64,000 nt of DNA from Echinicola vietnamensis DSM 17526. GTDB lineage: Bacteria > Bacteroidota > Bacteroidia > Cytophagales > Cyclobacteriaceae. The notes under the pieces are model-generated. The model worked only from the letters and a program-made list of their open reading frames with translations. It ran no database searches and was not told the origin of the DNA. The stretch lies in contig NC_019904.1 of NCBI RefSeq assembly GCF_000325705.1, positions 938,001 to 1,002,000 of the forward strand. Direction: 5' to 3'. Made by a program: the position numbers and the translations under genes. Positions 1 to 7,801 of this stretch are shown here, in pieces; position 1 is the stretch's first letter, and each line of letters starts with the position of its first letter.

Positions 1-108
1 ATTATGGGCGTACTTATATTTAAAGAACCAGTAACTTTATTGAGAATGCTTTTTCTCTTTACGTTGATAGCATCCATCATCGGGCTCAAAGCTGTTTCAG
101 TTCACTAA
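1..108 (+). CDS. SMR-family multidrug efflux protein, C-terminal fragment (cut by window edge)
   Basis: The first 35 codons read as a hydrophobic tail that starts around MGVLIFKEPVTLLRML and ends IIGLKAVSVH before TAA at 106-108. A G-V-L-x-F-x-E-P-x-T-x-x-R motif followed by one membrane helix with I-I-G-L-K is typical of the last helix of small multidrug resistance (EmrE/SugE-type) proteins. These are four-helix, proton-coupled exporters of cationic compounds in the inner membrane. Only the last helix is visible, so the subfamily cannot be told. The start lies outside the window. Confidence 0.6.
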   Translation: MMGVLIFKEPVTLLRMLFLFTLIASIIGLKAVSVH

Positions 109-122
109 ATGTTACTAGATAT

Positions 123-578
123 ATGAGTATAGTCATTCGAAAAGCAAAAGAAAAAGACAGTGACAAAATTTGGTAACTGATGAAGGAACTTGCTGTATTT
201 GAAAAATATATCGACTCTTTTATAATAACACCTGAGATAGTCAGATTTACCGGCTTTCAAAAAATCCCGCCAGATTTTTATAGCATGGTTGCCGAAGAGA
301 ATGACAAAATCATAAGTATGCTTATGTACTATCTCCTTCCATATACCACTCAAAATAGACCCGAAATCTATTAGAAAAAATTGTTTGTCGATAAAAATAA
401 TCGCGGAAGAAAAATAGGAGAACAACTGATGGAGTACGTGAGAAAGGAGGCTGAATTAAATCATTGTACTCAAATCAAATGGACGGTTGCTCTTTGGAAT
501 TTAAATGGACAACGGTTTTATGAAAGTCTTGGAACATCTGAAAATAAAGAATGGCTGAATTATGAATGGAATATTTGA
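123..578 (+). pseudogene. GNAT N-acetyltransferase pseudogene with two in-frame stop codons
   Basis: Reading one frame from ATG 123 gives a complete GNAT-like protein of about 150 residues: an N-terminal MSIVIRKAKEKDSDKIW, then LMKELAVFEKY, then the acetyl-CoA loop LFVDKNNRGRKIGEQLM (R-x-x-x-I-G type), and finally a C-terminal WNLNGQRFYESLG. Two nonsense codons interrupt the frame: TAA at 174-176, where related proteins usually have Glu before the L-x-x-x-L-A helix, and TAG at 372-374 just before the beta strand leading into the acetyl-CoA loop. No frameshift is needed, so the decay looks recent. It lies just upstream of an intact GNAT gene. Sequencing error is possible, but two separate errors are unlikely. 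Any surviving product would be a fragment without an intact acetyl-CoA site. Confidence 0.8.
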
Positions 579-584
579 TTCAAA

Positions 585-1103
585 ATGGGAGATCTAACAT
601 TAGTTGAAGTGGCATCTGATGAAATAAGACAGCTGCAGGAAATTAGTAAGAAGACTTTTCATGAGACCTTTTCTGGTTCAAACACGGAAGGCGATATGAA
701 AAAGTATTTAGAGGAGAATTTTACAGAGGCTAAATTAAAATCAGAATATTCTGACACAAACTCAAAATTTTATTTCGCTAAAATGGAGGGAATTGTGGTT
801 GGTTATCTAAAAGTGAATTTTGGTCTGTCCCAGACAGAATTGAAAGATGAAAGATCTCTTGAAATAGAAAGAATTTATGTTTTGAGCGAATTTCATGGAA
901 AAATGATAGGACAATTCCTTTTCGATCAAGCCATTCATTTAGCAGTCCTGAAAAATTTGGAATATATTTGGTTGGGAGTTCGGGAAGAGAACTCGAGGGC
1001 TATTGCTTTTTACAAAAAGAACGGATTTGTGGAATTTGATAAGCATGTTTTTATACTCGGAGAAGATAAGCAGACAGATATTCTGATGAAGCTAACATTG
1101 TAA
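585..1103 (+). CDS. GNAT family N-acetyltransferase, PaiA-like
   Basis: This 172-residue protein has the GNAT layout. It has an N-terminal helix region (QLQEISKKTFHETF), a central strand (FYFAKMEGIVVGYLKVNFG), a motif-A region LEIERIYVLSEFHGKMIGQFLF (acetyl-CoA pyrophosphate loop around residues 95-115) and a motif-B end, REENSRAIAFYKKNGFVEFDKHVF. The F-H-E-T-F start and the ERIYV...G...G pattern resemble PaiA-type spermidine/polyamine acetyltransferases, but the substrate cannot be read from sequence. It begins 6 nt after the GNAT pseudogene, so both may once have been co-transcribed. Length is normal for the family. No SD is visible, which is usual in this phylum. Confidence 0.8.
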   Translation: MGDLTLVEVASDEIRQLQEISKKTFHETFSGSNTEGDMKKYLEENFTEAKLKSEYSDTNSKFYFAKMEGIVVGYLKVNFGLSQTELKDERSLEIERIYVLSEFHGKMIGQFLFDQAIHLAVLKNLEYIWLGVREENSRAIAFYKKNGFVEFDKHVFILGEDKQTDILMKLTL

Positions 1104-1614
1104 ATTTTAGAATGACATAATTTCTTTTTTACTAAATTGAGTAGAGATCCAAAGCCATACAAGAATATTTATATTAGGCCTTCCTCTGCTTGAAGATTGA
1201 GTGTAAAAGTCATAGGTTTTATTTTGCCCGCCTTATAGCTCTTCTTCCAGGATCTCTACCAATTTCTTGGCAGAAGGCCCACTTTTCTCCTTTCTTACTC
1301 ATGGAGCAGATTTAGAATTTAAAGAAATACAAACTAAAACCAAAATATGCAAATGAATTCAATTCTAAATCAAAGGTTCGTTTTCTGAAATTTGTACATC
1401 TTCAAGTAGGGCGATTTTCAGCTTTTTACATCAAAAAGAAAAAAGATCATTCAAAAATTCGAAATAAAAAATGGGCTTATATGACAATAGGAGCCTATTT
1501 TGAATAATACGATTCAAATAAATTCAGCGCTATAAAACAAAAATGAACCTGTCCCCCTTTTTTCACAATACTCTATTTACCAGTATTTTAAAACAGCCCT
1601 GTTCCCGCTACTAC

Positions 1615-1650
1615 AAAGGATACTGGATACGGTATCCTTTTTTTGTTTTT
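1615..1650 (+). terminator. Orphan intrinsic-terminator-like hairpin
   Basis: A perfect 9-bp stem (AAAGGATAC at 1615-1623 with GTATCCTTT at 1632-1640) encloses an 8-nt loop and is followed by TTTTGTTTTT. That is a good rho-independent terminator shape for plus-strand transcription. The nearest upstream plus-strand gene ends at 1103, 500 nt away. It therefore ends either a long 3' UTR, a small RNA, or a gene that has decayed. Confidence 0.55.
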
Positions 1651-1727
1651 AGCCTTAAAAACTGGGATCAGAAATCAAAAAGGCACCAACTCCATCCTTG
1701 TGTAGCCTTTACCAAAAGAAATCTATA

Positions 1728-1798
1728 ATTGCTTTGTGCCTTAGGGCCTTGGTGGCGTATCATAGTTTCGATACAATAAAGAAATTTATCGATCCCGA
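1728..1798 (+). repeat. Dispersed intergenic repeat, family F, copy 1
   Basis: This approximately 70-bp segment begins TAATTGCTTTGTGCCTTAGG and continues through CCTTGGTGGC and GAAATTTATCG. It closely matches the segment near 22378-22440 and, on the opposite strand, parts of the segments at 47705-47892 and 48008-48075. It has no coding potential. The recurrence in four intergenic places shows a repeat family. What it does is unknown. Confidence 0.75.
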
Positions 1799-2159
1799 GG
1801 AATCCTGCTTTTAGCACTTATGGTGAATGTGACGGCTGCCTGCCGTGGTGAGCTACAAGAGCACAGAATCTATTTCACCTAATTTTGGCACTTTTTGTAT
1901 GAAACCGCTCGGCTCCTGACACCAATCTGAAGGAAACCATCTTTGATAATTTAAGTTTTCTGTGTTTAAAATACCATTCTAACCATTTAACCTACTGCAA
2001 TTTGTCGTTGACATGTTCACTTATGAAGAATGTTAAGGCACAACAGCCCCATGCCAAACTAGTGAAAATAACATATTTTCGTCCTTAACTTCAACTATTT
2101 GGCATTTAGCCCTATACCTTGACGCCATTTTGCCTTTTTCAAAGATTTAATCTTTAATT

Positions 2160-2182
2160 TTTTGTGTATATAATACACAAAA
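2160..2182. promoter_or_regulatory. Inverted repeat, possible operator upstream of PAS protein
   Basis: TTTTGTGTA (2160-2168) and TACACAAAA (2174-2182) form a perfect 9-bp inverted repeat around a 5-nt TATAA centre. The A/T-rich sequence just downstream (CATATATTTATG) is one base from a TAnnTTTG -7 element. The placement about 90 bp before the PAS-protein start fits a dimeric repressor or activator site, but no regulator is assigned. Confidence 0.4.
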
Positions 2183-2270
2183 CCATATATTTATGTAAAT
2201 ACCAAGCGCGTTAAACGCACTTATCAAATTGGTATTAAATGCAAACTACTACATCCCTACTGAACTCATT

Positions 2271-3956
2271 ATGTTGCAAGACATTAACTTATTTTACGTC
2301 GCTATTTCCTTGATACCGGCATTACTCAATGTCGGTATCTTTGGGTACATCTTCTGGGTGTACCCCAGCAACCGGGAAACCAATATTTTCCTCTTGTTTT
2401 TGATCTCCTTGATCACTTGGCAAATTCAGGACACCTTAATGCGGATAAACATTGACTATGAACTGGCTTGCCATATTTCAAGATCATTGGATTTCGGCTG
2501 GATGTTTATCGGGGCACTAATCCTTCATTTTCTGTGCTACTACACCAACCATCCCATCATCAAAAACCGCTTCTTTCTCATTACCATTTACGGGATATCT
2601 GCCCTTTCTTATGTTGTTTACCTGGCAAATCTTAACGAAGTAATCCTAAGCCATGACGAAAACTGGGGCTATATCACTGGAATTCGACCGGATTCCTATG
2701 ACCTGTTCAGCCGAGCATGGGTCGGTATCTTGGCATTGGCCAGTTTAGCCGTGTTGATGATCGAATACCTGAACAATCGCAACAGCCCCATTCTAAGAAA
2801 ACAAATTTTGGTGTTATTCTTAGGGGGGTGTATCCCAGTAGTTCAGGGAATCATCACCCAGGTCTATTTCTCGGCCCTGGGGATGATAGACATTCCCATT
2901 ACCTCCACCACACTCACCACCTTTTCGATTGCCGCTTTGGTTGCCCTCAGAAAATTCAGGTTATTTGACGTATCCTCTTCCATAGCGTCAGGAAAGATCG
3001 TCAGGCAAATCGAAAACGGCATTATGGCCCTCTCTCCAGATGATAAGATCATTTACCTTAATCCCAGTGCCTGCAAATTGTTTGGTGTGGATTGGCAAAG
3101 CAGGAATTTTGGAACCTTGAGACAATATTTCGAAACCGAACAAACGTATCAAAAATTTCTCAAAGACCTAAAACTACAACTGTGCAAAAGGGGAAAGGAA
3201 AGCTACAGCTCTACCTTAATTGGCTGGAATGGAAAACCGTTACAAATGCTGTTTACCGCCAGCGCCTTTGACCACGGCAGGGGCAAAAAGGGCACACTGG
3301 TCATCTTCAATGATATTACAGAAATAAAAGAAGCAAATCACCTGGTACAGCTGGTCAACAAGCGGTACAACTTTATCACCAGGGCATCCGAAGAAGCCAT
3401 CTGGGAATGGTCAATCCGGGAAAAGACGATCTATTGGAATGAAAACTACGAAGGACTGTTTGGCCATAAAACCCCATTTGGCAAAACCTCCATCGAGCAT
3501 TGGGTCAAAAAAATTCACCCCGAGGACAAGGATCGTGTATTGGAAAAAATGAAGGCACACGTCTCTGAAAAACGTGAAACGCGCTGGGAAGAAGAATACC
3601 GATTTCGAAGAAGTGACGGCACGTACGCCAATGTCTTTGACAAAGGATTTGTGATATATGACGAGGAAGGAGAAGCCTCCGGGATGGTGGGAACCATGCA
3701 GGATTTATCCAAAATAAAGGCTTATATCGAAAAAATAGAGCGTCAGAACCAAGAATTCACAGAAATCAATTGGATGCAATCCCATGAAGTCCGCGGTCCC
3801 TTGTCCAAGCTATTGGGCCTGATCAGTTATGTTAAAGAATATGGGTTTGATGACGACGAGAACAACAGTTTTCTCCACGAAATGGACGCGGCATGTCACG
3901 AATTGGATGATATCGTTCACCGCATTGTCGACAGGGTCCAAAAAGTCCAGAGCTAA
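2271..3956 (+). CDS. 7TM-PAS signalling protein ending after a histidine-kinase-like helix, no ATPase domain
   Basis: The 561-residue protein starts with about seven membrane helices (roughly residues 1-225), resembling the histidine-kinase N-terminal 7TM sensor. A PAS domain follows (about 240-355), then a second PAS/PAC domain (about 365-480, with W-E-W-S, W-x-x-x-I-H-P-E-D and a Y-R-F-R-R-S-D-G-T PAC segment). It ends in a helical segment carrying WMQSHEVRGPLSKLLGLI, with the candidate phospho-His at codon 3783-3785 (residue 505). This looks like a HisKA dimerisation helix, but the protein ends about 55 residues later with no N, G1 or G2 box. queG lies 8 nt downstream on the other strand, so no ATPase domain could follow. 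ATG 2271 is preferred. A TTG-initiated version would begin at 2229. It may act as a PAS sensor or phosphorelay intermediate that needs a partner kinase. Confidence 0.75.
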   Translation: MLQDINLFYVAISLIPALLNVGIFGYIFWVYPSNRETNIFLLFLISLITWQIQDTLMRINIDYELACHISRSLDFGWMFIGALILHFLCYYTNHPIIKNRFFLITIYGISALSYVVYLANLNEVILSHDENWGYITGIRPDSYDLFSRAWVGILALASLAVLMIEYLNNRNSPILRKQILVLFLGGCIPVVQGIITQVYFSALGMIDIPITSTTLTTFSIAALVALRKFRLFDVSSSIASGKIVRQIENGIMALSPDDKIIYLNPSACKLFGVDWQSRNFGTLRQYFETEQTYQKFLKDLKLQLCKRGKESYSSTLIGWNGKPLQMLFTASAFDHGRGKKGTLVIFNDITEIKEANHLVQLVNKRYNFITRASEEAIWEWSIREKTIYWNENYEGLFGHKTPFGKTSIEHWVKKIHPEDKDRVLEKMKAHVSEKRETRWEEEYRFRRSDGTYANVFDKGFVIYDEEGEASGMVGTMQDLSKIKAYIEKIERQNQEFTEINWMQSHEVRGPLSKLLGLISYVKEYGFDDDENNSFLHEMDAACHELDDIVHRIVDRVQKVQS

Positions 3957-3964
3957 GCTTAACA

Positions 3965-4924
3965 TCACTCCTTATTTCCTTCTGCATCATCCAGAAAGCG
4001 AATGTTCCGCTTAAGACCGGACAGCTTGGTTCGCTTCACAGCAGATTTCTGAAAGACCTTGCTAAACGTTTCCTGGGTGATTTCTTCCCAATCCCGCTTA
4101 GTCATTTCGGCAATTTCGGGATTTGGCTGGAATTGGGGCTCTTGATGGGGGGTGGAAAAGCGGTTCCATGGACAAACATCTTGGCAGATATCGCAGCCAA
4201 ACATCCAATTGGCAAATTTACCTTTCATGCTAGCAGGAAGCTCATCCTTTAGCTCTATGGTAAAATATGAAATACACCGGCTACCATCCACCACACCGGG
4301 TTGCACAATGGCATCGGTGGGACATGCGTCCATGCAGCGGGTACAGGTTCCGCAATAATCCTTGGTCACCGGATCATCGGCGGTCGCCTCCAAATCGATA
4401 ATCAACTCCGCCAAGAAAAAAAAACTTCCCATATCTCGGTTGAGCAGCAGGCTATTCTTACCCCTCCAGCCCAATCCGGCTTTCTCGGCCCATTGGCGCT
4501 CCATAACAGGCGCTGAATCGACAAATGCCCTGCCTTCCACGTCTCCCACAGCTTCTCTTAACCGATAAAGAAACTCCTTTAACTTATCCTTGATGACAAA
4601 ATGATAATCCTTTCCATAAGCGTACTTGGCAATTTTATAGTCATCAGCCCCTTCTGGCAGCTTTTTTTCCGGGTAATAATTATAAATAAGGCTGACCACC
4701 GTTTTAGCTCCTTCCACAAGCTTTGTCGGATCCAGCCGCTTGTCAAAATGGTTGGCCATGTAGGCCATTTCACCATGATACTTACTGTTTAGCCAAGCTT
4801 CCAGCCGAGGGGCTTCCTCCTCCAAAAAACCAGCTTTTGCAATCCCGCAATACGTGAACCCCAACGCTGAGGCAAGTCGCTTGATGATGGCTGCATGTTT
4901 ATCTTTTTGAATCATTGCCGACAT
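3965..4924 (-). CDS. queG: Epoxyqueuosine reductase QueG
   Basis: The 319-residue protein reduces epoxyqueuosine to queuosine in tRNA, the last step of queuosine synthesis, using cobalamin and two [4Fe-4S] clusters. The visible signatures are the N-terminal [20 protein letters not shown], the family motif [20 protein letters not shown] with the expected catalytic Asp, and GKNSLLLN. The ferredoxin-like cluster motifs are [17 protein letters not shown] and [11 protein letters not shown]. Length is normal for the shorter QueG form, which lacks the C-terminal HEAT repeats. The start could also be Met4. It sits 45 nt downstream of ruvB on the same strand and may be co-transcribed with it. It converges on the PAS protein with an 8-nt gap. 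Confidence 0.95.
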   Translation of the reverse strand: MSAMIQKDKHAAIIKRLASALGFTYCGIAKAGFLEEEAPRLEAWLNSKYHGEMAYMANHFDKRLDPTKLVEGAKTVVSLIYNYYPEKKLPEGADDYKIAKYAYGKDYHFVIKDKLKEFLYRLREAVGDVEGRAFVDSAPVMERQWAEKAGLGWRGKNSLLLNRDMGSFFFLAELIIDLEATADDPVTKDYCGTCTRCMDACPTDAIVQPGVVDGSRCISYFTIELKDELPASMKGKFANWMFGCDICQDVCPWNRFSTPHQEPQFQPNPEIAEMTKRDWEEITQETFSKVFQKSAVKRTKLSGLKRNIRFLDDAEGNKE

Positions 4925-4969
4925 TTCTCCTTCTCTTTTAGCCCCCGCTCCAAAGATGACATTATATCC

Positions 4970-6007
4970 CTATTCTCCAAACAGACTCCCACTTTGCCCA
5001 CCAAAATGCGGTCGGATGTTCAGGTGCTTATAAGCCAACTCCGTTGCAATCCTGCCCCTTGAAGTCCTTTTCAAGTAGCCCTCCTGAATCAAGAAAGGTT
5101 CGTACACCTCTTCGATCGTCTCGCCCTCCTCGCCACAGGCTGTAGCAATCGTAGAAATCCCAACGGGCCCACCCTTGAATTTTTCAATAATGGTCGTAAG
5201 GATCCGGTTATCCATCTCGTCAAGGCCATTTTCGTCCACATCCAAGGCGTCCAAGGCGACTTTTGCAATATCCAGTGTAATGGTGCCGTTGCCTTTGATA
5301 TCGGCAAAATCACGGGTCCTCCGCAAGAGCGTATTTGCGATCCTCGGCGTTCCACGGCTCCGGCGAGCGATTTCATACGCCGCCACTTCATCGATAGGAG
5401 CACCCAGGATATTGGCAGAGCGTGTCACGATCGTGGTCAGGAGCTTGGCGTCATAGTATTCCAAACGGGCATTTATCCCAAAACGGGCCCGCAATGGAGA
5501 AGTGAGCAAACCGGAACGGGTAGTGGCACCTATGAGGGTAAAGGGATTCAGGGAAATCTGAACCGACCGGGCGTTAGGCCCCGAGTCCAGCATGATATCA
5601 ATACGAAAATCTTCCATCGCCGAATAGAGGTATTCCTCCACCACGGCATTTAGACGGTGTATTTCATCGATAAAAAGGACATCCCCTTCCTCCAGGTTGG
5701 TCAGGAGCCCTGCCAAATCGGAAGGCTTGTCCAACACCGGCCCCGAAGTAATCTTCAAACTAGACTCCAGTTCATTGGCGATGATGTGACTCAAGGTCGT
5801 TTTCCCAAGGCCAGGAGGGCCGTGCAAAAGCACATGGTCCAAGGACTCTCCGCGCTTTTTTGCAGCCATGACAAACACCTGGATATTGTCCACAATTTTC
5901 TGTTGCCCGGTAAAGTCATCAAAGCTCAACGGCCGCAAGGCTTTCTCAAAGTCCTTGTCGGTCTGGCTCATGTGCTCATCATCGCCCTTAAGATAGTCTT
6001 CTCTCAT
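4970..6007 (-). CDS. ruvB: Holliday junction branch migration ATPase RuvB
   Basis: RuvB is the hexameric motor that, with RuvA, drives branch migration of Holliday junctions in recombinational repair. This 345-residue protein has the AAA+ core with Walker A GPPGLGKT (about residues 63-70), Walker [10 protein letters not shown] (Asp114, Glu115), sensor 1 in IGATTRSG, and SPLRARFG containing the arginine finger region. The C-terminal winged helix ends with ...[19 protein letters not shown]. The N-terminal [15 protein letters not shown] is standard. The start ATG at 6007 matches the longer N-terminus usual in this phylum. Met13 is an alternative. Confidence 0.97.
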   Translation of the reverse strand: MREDYLKGDDEHMSQTDKDFEKALRPLSFDDFTGQQKIVDNIQVFVMAAKKRGESLDHVLLHGPPGLGKTTLSHIIANELESSLKITSGPVLDKPSDLAGLLTNLEEGDVLFIDEIHRLNAVVEEYLYSAMEDFRIDIMLDSGPNARSVQISLNPFTLIGATTRSGLLTSPLRARFGINARLEYYDAKLLTTIVTRSANILGAPIDEVAAYEIARRSRGTPRIANTLLRRTRDFADIKGNGTITLDIAKVALDALDVDENGLDEMDNRILTTIIEKFKGGPVGISTIATACGEEGETIEEVYEPFLIQEGYLKRTSRGRIATELAYKHLNIRPHFGGQSGSLFGE

Positions 6008-6163
6008 ATTTCCTGGTTCCTTGTCTACAAATATAGGAAATGTTTACATCCTCTAGGCATAAGTGGCGCCTCGGAATGGCCAATTCCAAGCAGCTACCGC
6101 CCCTTACTGGTAACAATAAGCAATAATTCTCAATGGAATATAGGTTTTCCAAAATCATCTTTC

Positions 6164-6171
6164 TACCTTTG
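6164..6171 (+). promoter_or_regulatory. Bacteroidota -7 element (TACCTTTG) of rpsU
   Basis: TACCTTTG matches the TAnnTTTG consensus of the Bacteroidota primary sigma factor. With transcription starting a few bases downstream, the mRNA would begin at about 6175-6180, so the leader would be only 15-20 nt and consist almost entirely of the SD. No clear -33 TTTG is visible. Confidence 0.5.
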
Positions 6172-6176
6172 CAGCC

Positions 6177-6186
6177 GAAAGGAGGT
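6177..6186 (+). promoter_or_regulatory. Exceptionally strong Shine-Dalgarno of rpsU
   Basis: GAAAGGAGGT is fully complementary over 10 bases to the usual 16S rRNA 3' end (ACCUCCUUUC) and ends 7 nt before the ATG. Genes elsewhere in this window generally lack any SD. In Bacteroidota, bS21 helps hide the anti-SD, and a strong SD on rpsU is known to serve as feedback control. The sequence here fits that scheme. Confidence 0.85.
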
Positions 6187-6193
6187 GTTATAT

Positions 6194-6388
6194 ATGATCG
6201 TAGTAAACGTAAAAGAGAACGAATCTATCGAAAAAGCGCTTAAGCGTTTTAAGAAGAAATTTGACAGAACCGGAGCAATCCGCGAACTGAGATCTCGTCA
6301 GCATTTTGAAAAGCCTTCTGTAAAAAGAAGAACGGAAGTGATCAAAGCTTCCTACAAACAACGACTGAGAGACGAAGAAGGTAAATAA
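6194..6388 (+). CDS. rpsU: Small ribosomal subunit protein bS21
   Basis: The 64-residue basic protein begins MIVVNVKENESIEKALKRFK and contains KKFDRTGAIRELRSRQHFEKPSVKRR, the standard bS21 signature. It binds the 30S platform near the 3' end of 16S rRNA. The open frame extends far upstream without a stop, but the ATG at 6194 is fixed by the canonical N-terminus, the ideal SD and the promoter element at 6164. xerC follows after 54 nt and hpf after that, an order common in Bacteroidota. Expression is likely self-limited through the SD: ribosomes lacking bS21 expose the anti-SD and favour this mRNA. Confidence 0.97.
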   Translation: MIVVNVKENESIEKALKRFKKKFDRTGAIRELRSRQHFEKPSVKRRTEVIKASYKQRLRDEEGK

Positions 6389-6442
6389 TTTATTTTCCTT
6401 CCTGAAAATAATTGAGCATATTGGTGTAAGAATTACATCGAT

Positions 6443-7327
6443 ATGCTCTTTTCTTTTATAAACTATCTTGAACACGAAAAACGGGCCAGTGCGCACACGG
6501 TACTAGCCTATGAAAAAGACCTTGAACAGTTCAAGGAATTTTTAGAGCAGTCCTTTGAGACAGCAGACCTTACCCAAGCAGGACACGGTGAAATTCGGGC
6601 TTGGATCGTGGACCTCGTAGAACAGGGGCTTTCTGCCACCACCGTCAATAGAAAGATGGCCACCTTAAGGTCGTTTTATAAATTTTTACTCAGATCGGGA
6701 GAAATTACCAAAGACCCCACCTACAAACTAAGGGCATTAAAAACCTCAAAAAAACTTCCCGAGTTTGTCCAAGAATCCACCATGGACCAGTTGCTCAATG
6801 ACTTGGAATATGAAGCTGGCTTTGAAGGCCAACGGGACAAGATGGTCATGGAATTTTTATACCTCACTGGTGTCCGGCTTTCCGAACTGATCGGATTGAC
6901 ATGGAAAGACATTGACATTCAAGGCAAAACCGTAAAAGTTTATGGAAAAAGAAAAAAGCAACGAATAATACCATTAACTAATACATTAATAGAGAATATT
7001 ATTTCGTACAAAAAAGATTTTAAAGAAACATTTTCAAATGTAAACGAGAGTGATTATTTTATCGTTACTATTAGTAAAAAGCAAGCATACCCTATGATAA
7101 TTTACCGGATCGTGAGGAAATATCTAGACCTTTTTGCGCAGACGTCCAAGCGCAGTCCTCACCTTCTGAGACACACATTTGCGACGCACCTGCTCAATAA
7201 AGGAGCTGACCTCAACGCGGTAAAGGACTTGCTTGGGCATGCGAATCTCGCGGCCACACAAGTATACACGCATAATTCTATGGAAAAACTGAAGGCTGTG
7301 TTTGATCAAGCACATCCTAAAGCCTAA
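6443..7327 (+). CDS. xerC: Tyrosine recombinase XerC/XerD-like
   Basis: This 294-residue site-specific recombinase is likely to resolve chromosome dimers at dif. The N-terminal SAM-like DNA-binding domain spans about residues 1-85 and the catalytic domain about 105-285. All expected active-site residues are present: Arg145 (TGVRLSEL), Lys169 (VYGKRKK), His240 and Arg243 (SPHLLRHTFATHLL), His266 (LLGHANL) and the nucleophile Tyr275 (VYTHNS). Length and architecture are those of housekeeping Xer proteins, not phage integrases, and no phage genes or att-like duplications flank it. XerC is the usual name for the copy next to rpsU and hpf. Assignment to XerC over XerD is not certain from sequence alone. 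Confidence 0.9.
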   Translation: MLFSFINYLEHEKRASAHTVLAYEKDLEQFKEFLEQSFETADLTQAGHGEIRAWIVDLVEQGLSATTVNRKMATLRSFYKFLLRSGEITKDPTYKLRALKTSKKLPEFVQESTMDQLLNDLEYEAGFEGQRDKMVMEFLYLTGVRLSELIGLTWKDIDIQGKTVKVYGKRKKQRIIPLTNTLIENIISYKKDFKETFSNVNESDYFIVTISKKQAYPMIIYRIVRKYLDLFAQTSKRSPHLLRHTFATHLLNKGADLNAVKDLLGHANLAATQVYTHNSMEKLKAVFDQAHPKA

Positions 7328-7358
7328 ATAAAAGTTTAACTTTTAAAACGTTAATACT

Positions 7359-7664
7359 ATGAAATTACAAATGCATTCAATCCATTTCGACGCTGATCAA
7401 AAGCTGATTGATTTTATTCAAAAAAAGGCTGATAAGTTGGACACGTTTTATGATCGCATAATTGACGGTGAGGTGTTTATGAGGCTCGATAAAAACGAGA
7501 ACAATAAGAACAAGATCGTTGAAATCAAATTGAATGTACCCGGTAAGCAGTTATTTGCAAAACATCAGACGGATAGTTTTGAAGGTGCTGCTGACGAGGC
7601 CATCGAAGGCCTCAGGAGACAAATCAAAAAATTCAAGGAAAAACTAGTACTCGCACGACAATGA
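7359..7664 (+). CDS. hpf: Ribosome hibernation-promoting factor, short HPF/RaiA form
   Basis: The 101-residue protein matches the short HPF/YfiA family, which binds the 30S decoding centre and inactivates ribosomes in stationary phase or stress. Typical features are MKLQMHSIHFDADQKLIDFI at the N-terminus, the beta-alpha-beta-beta-beta-alpha pattern, KLDTFYDRIIDGEVFMRLD, and a C-terminal helix with A-A-D-E-A-I-E-G-L-R-R-Q-I-K. It lacks the C-terminal dimerisation domain of long HPF. It lies 31 nt after xerC and is followed by a strong terminator, so rpsU-xerC-hpf probably form one transcription unit of ribosome and chromosome maintenance genes. Confidence 0.9.
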   Translation: MKLQMHSIHFDADQKLIDFIQKKADKLDTFYDRIIDGEVFMRLDKNENNKNKIVEIKLNVPGKQLFAKHQTDSFEGAADEAIEGLRRQIKKFKEKLVLARQ

Positions 7665-7696
7665 CAATATAACCCAATTCCAAATAATGCAATGAC

Positions 7697-7730
7697 AAAC
7701 CCGCTCAAGTGAGCGGGTTTTGTTTTTTTA
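7697..7730 (+). terminator. Rho-independent terminator after hpf
   Basis: AAACCCGCTC (7697-7706) and GAGCGGGTTT (7711-7720) form a perfect 10-bp stem with loop AAGT, followed by TGTTTTTTT. It lies 33 nt after the hpf stop and ends the rpsU-xerC-hpf unit. Confidence 0.9.
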
Positions 7731-7775
7731 ACGTAGCCATGATTTTCACTTAACGCACTTGTTATGAGAAGCTTT

Positions 7776-7783
7776 TACCTTTG
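7776..7783 (+). promoter_or_regulatory. -7 element (TACCTTTG) of the PAP2 gene
   Basis: TACCTTTG fits TAnnTTTG and lies 18 nt before the PAP2 start codon at 7802, right after the hpf terminator. This implies an independent promoter with a very short leader. No clear -33 element is seen. Confidence 0.5.
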
Positions 7784-7801
7784 AAACAGTAACGTAAAGC
7801 A

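Larger units (their letters stand above)
1104..2228. other. 1.1-kb non-coding stretch
   Basis: No convincing gene is present. The stretch holds a terminator-like hairpin at 1615-1650 with no gene in front of it, one copy of a dispersed repeat (1728-1798), and a 9-bp inverted repeat at 2160-2182 just upstream of the PAS protein. The single ORF over 60 codons here (1543-1728, plus strand) has no family-like features and runs through the hairpin and into the edge of the repeat. Base composition is A/T-rich relative to the genes. Confidence 0.7.

Noticed and set aside
1237..1303. Minus-strand fragment reading GPSAKKLVEILEEEL
   Set aside because: It looks protein-like over about 20 residues but is interrupted by a stop upstream and has no matching neighbours. 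Too short to call a relic.
1543..1728. 61-codon ORF in the first spacer
   Set aside because: It has no family-like composition and runs through the 1615-1650 hairpin and to the edge of repeat F.
5657..6193. Long upstream extension of the rpsU frame
   Set aside because: It is antisense to ruvB. The bS21 N-terminus, SD and -7 element fix the start at 6194.
6443..7327. Tyrosine recombinase as sign of a prophage or integrative element
   Set aside because: Its length, motifs and rpsU/hpf neighbours are those of housekeeping Xer. No phage genes, tRNA or att duplication are near.
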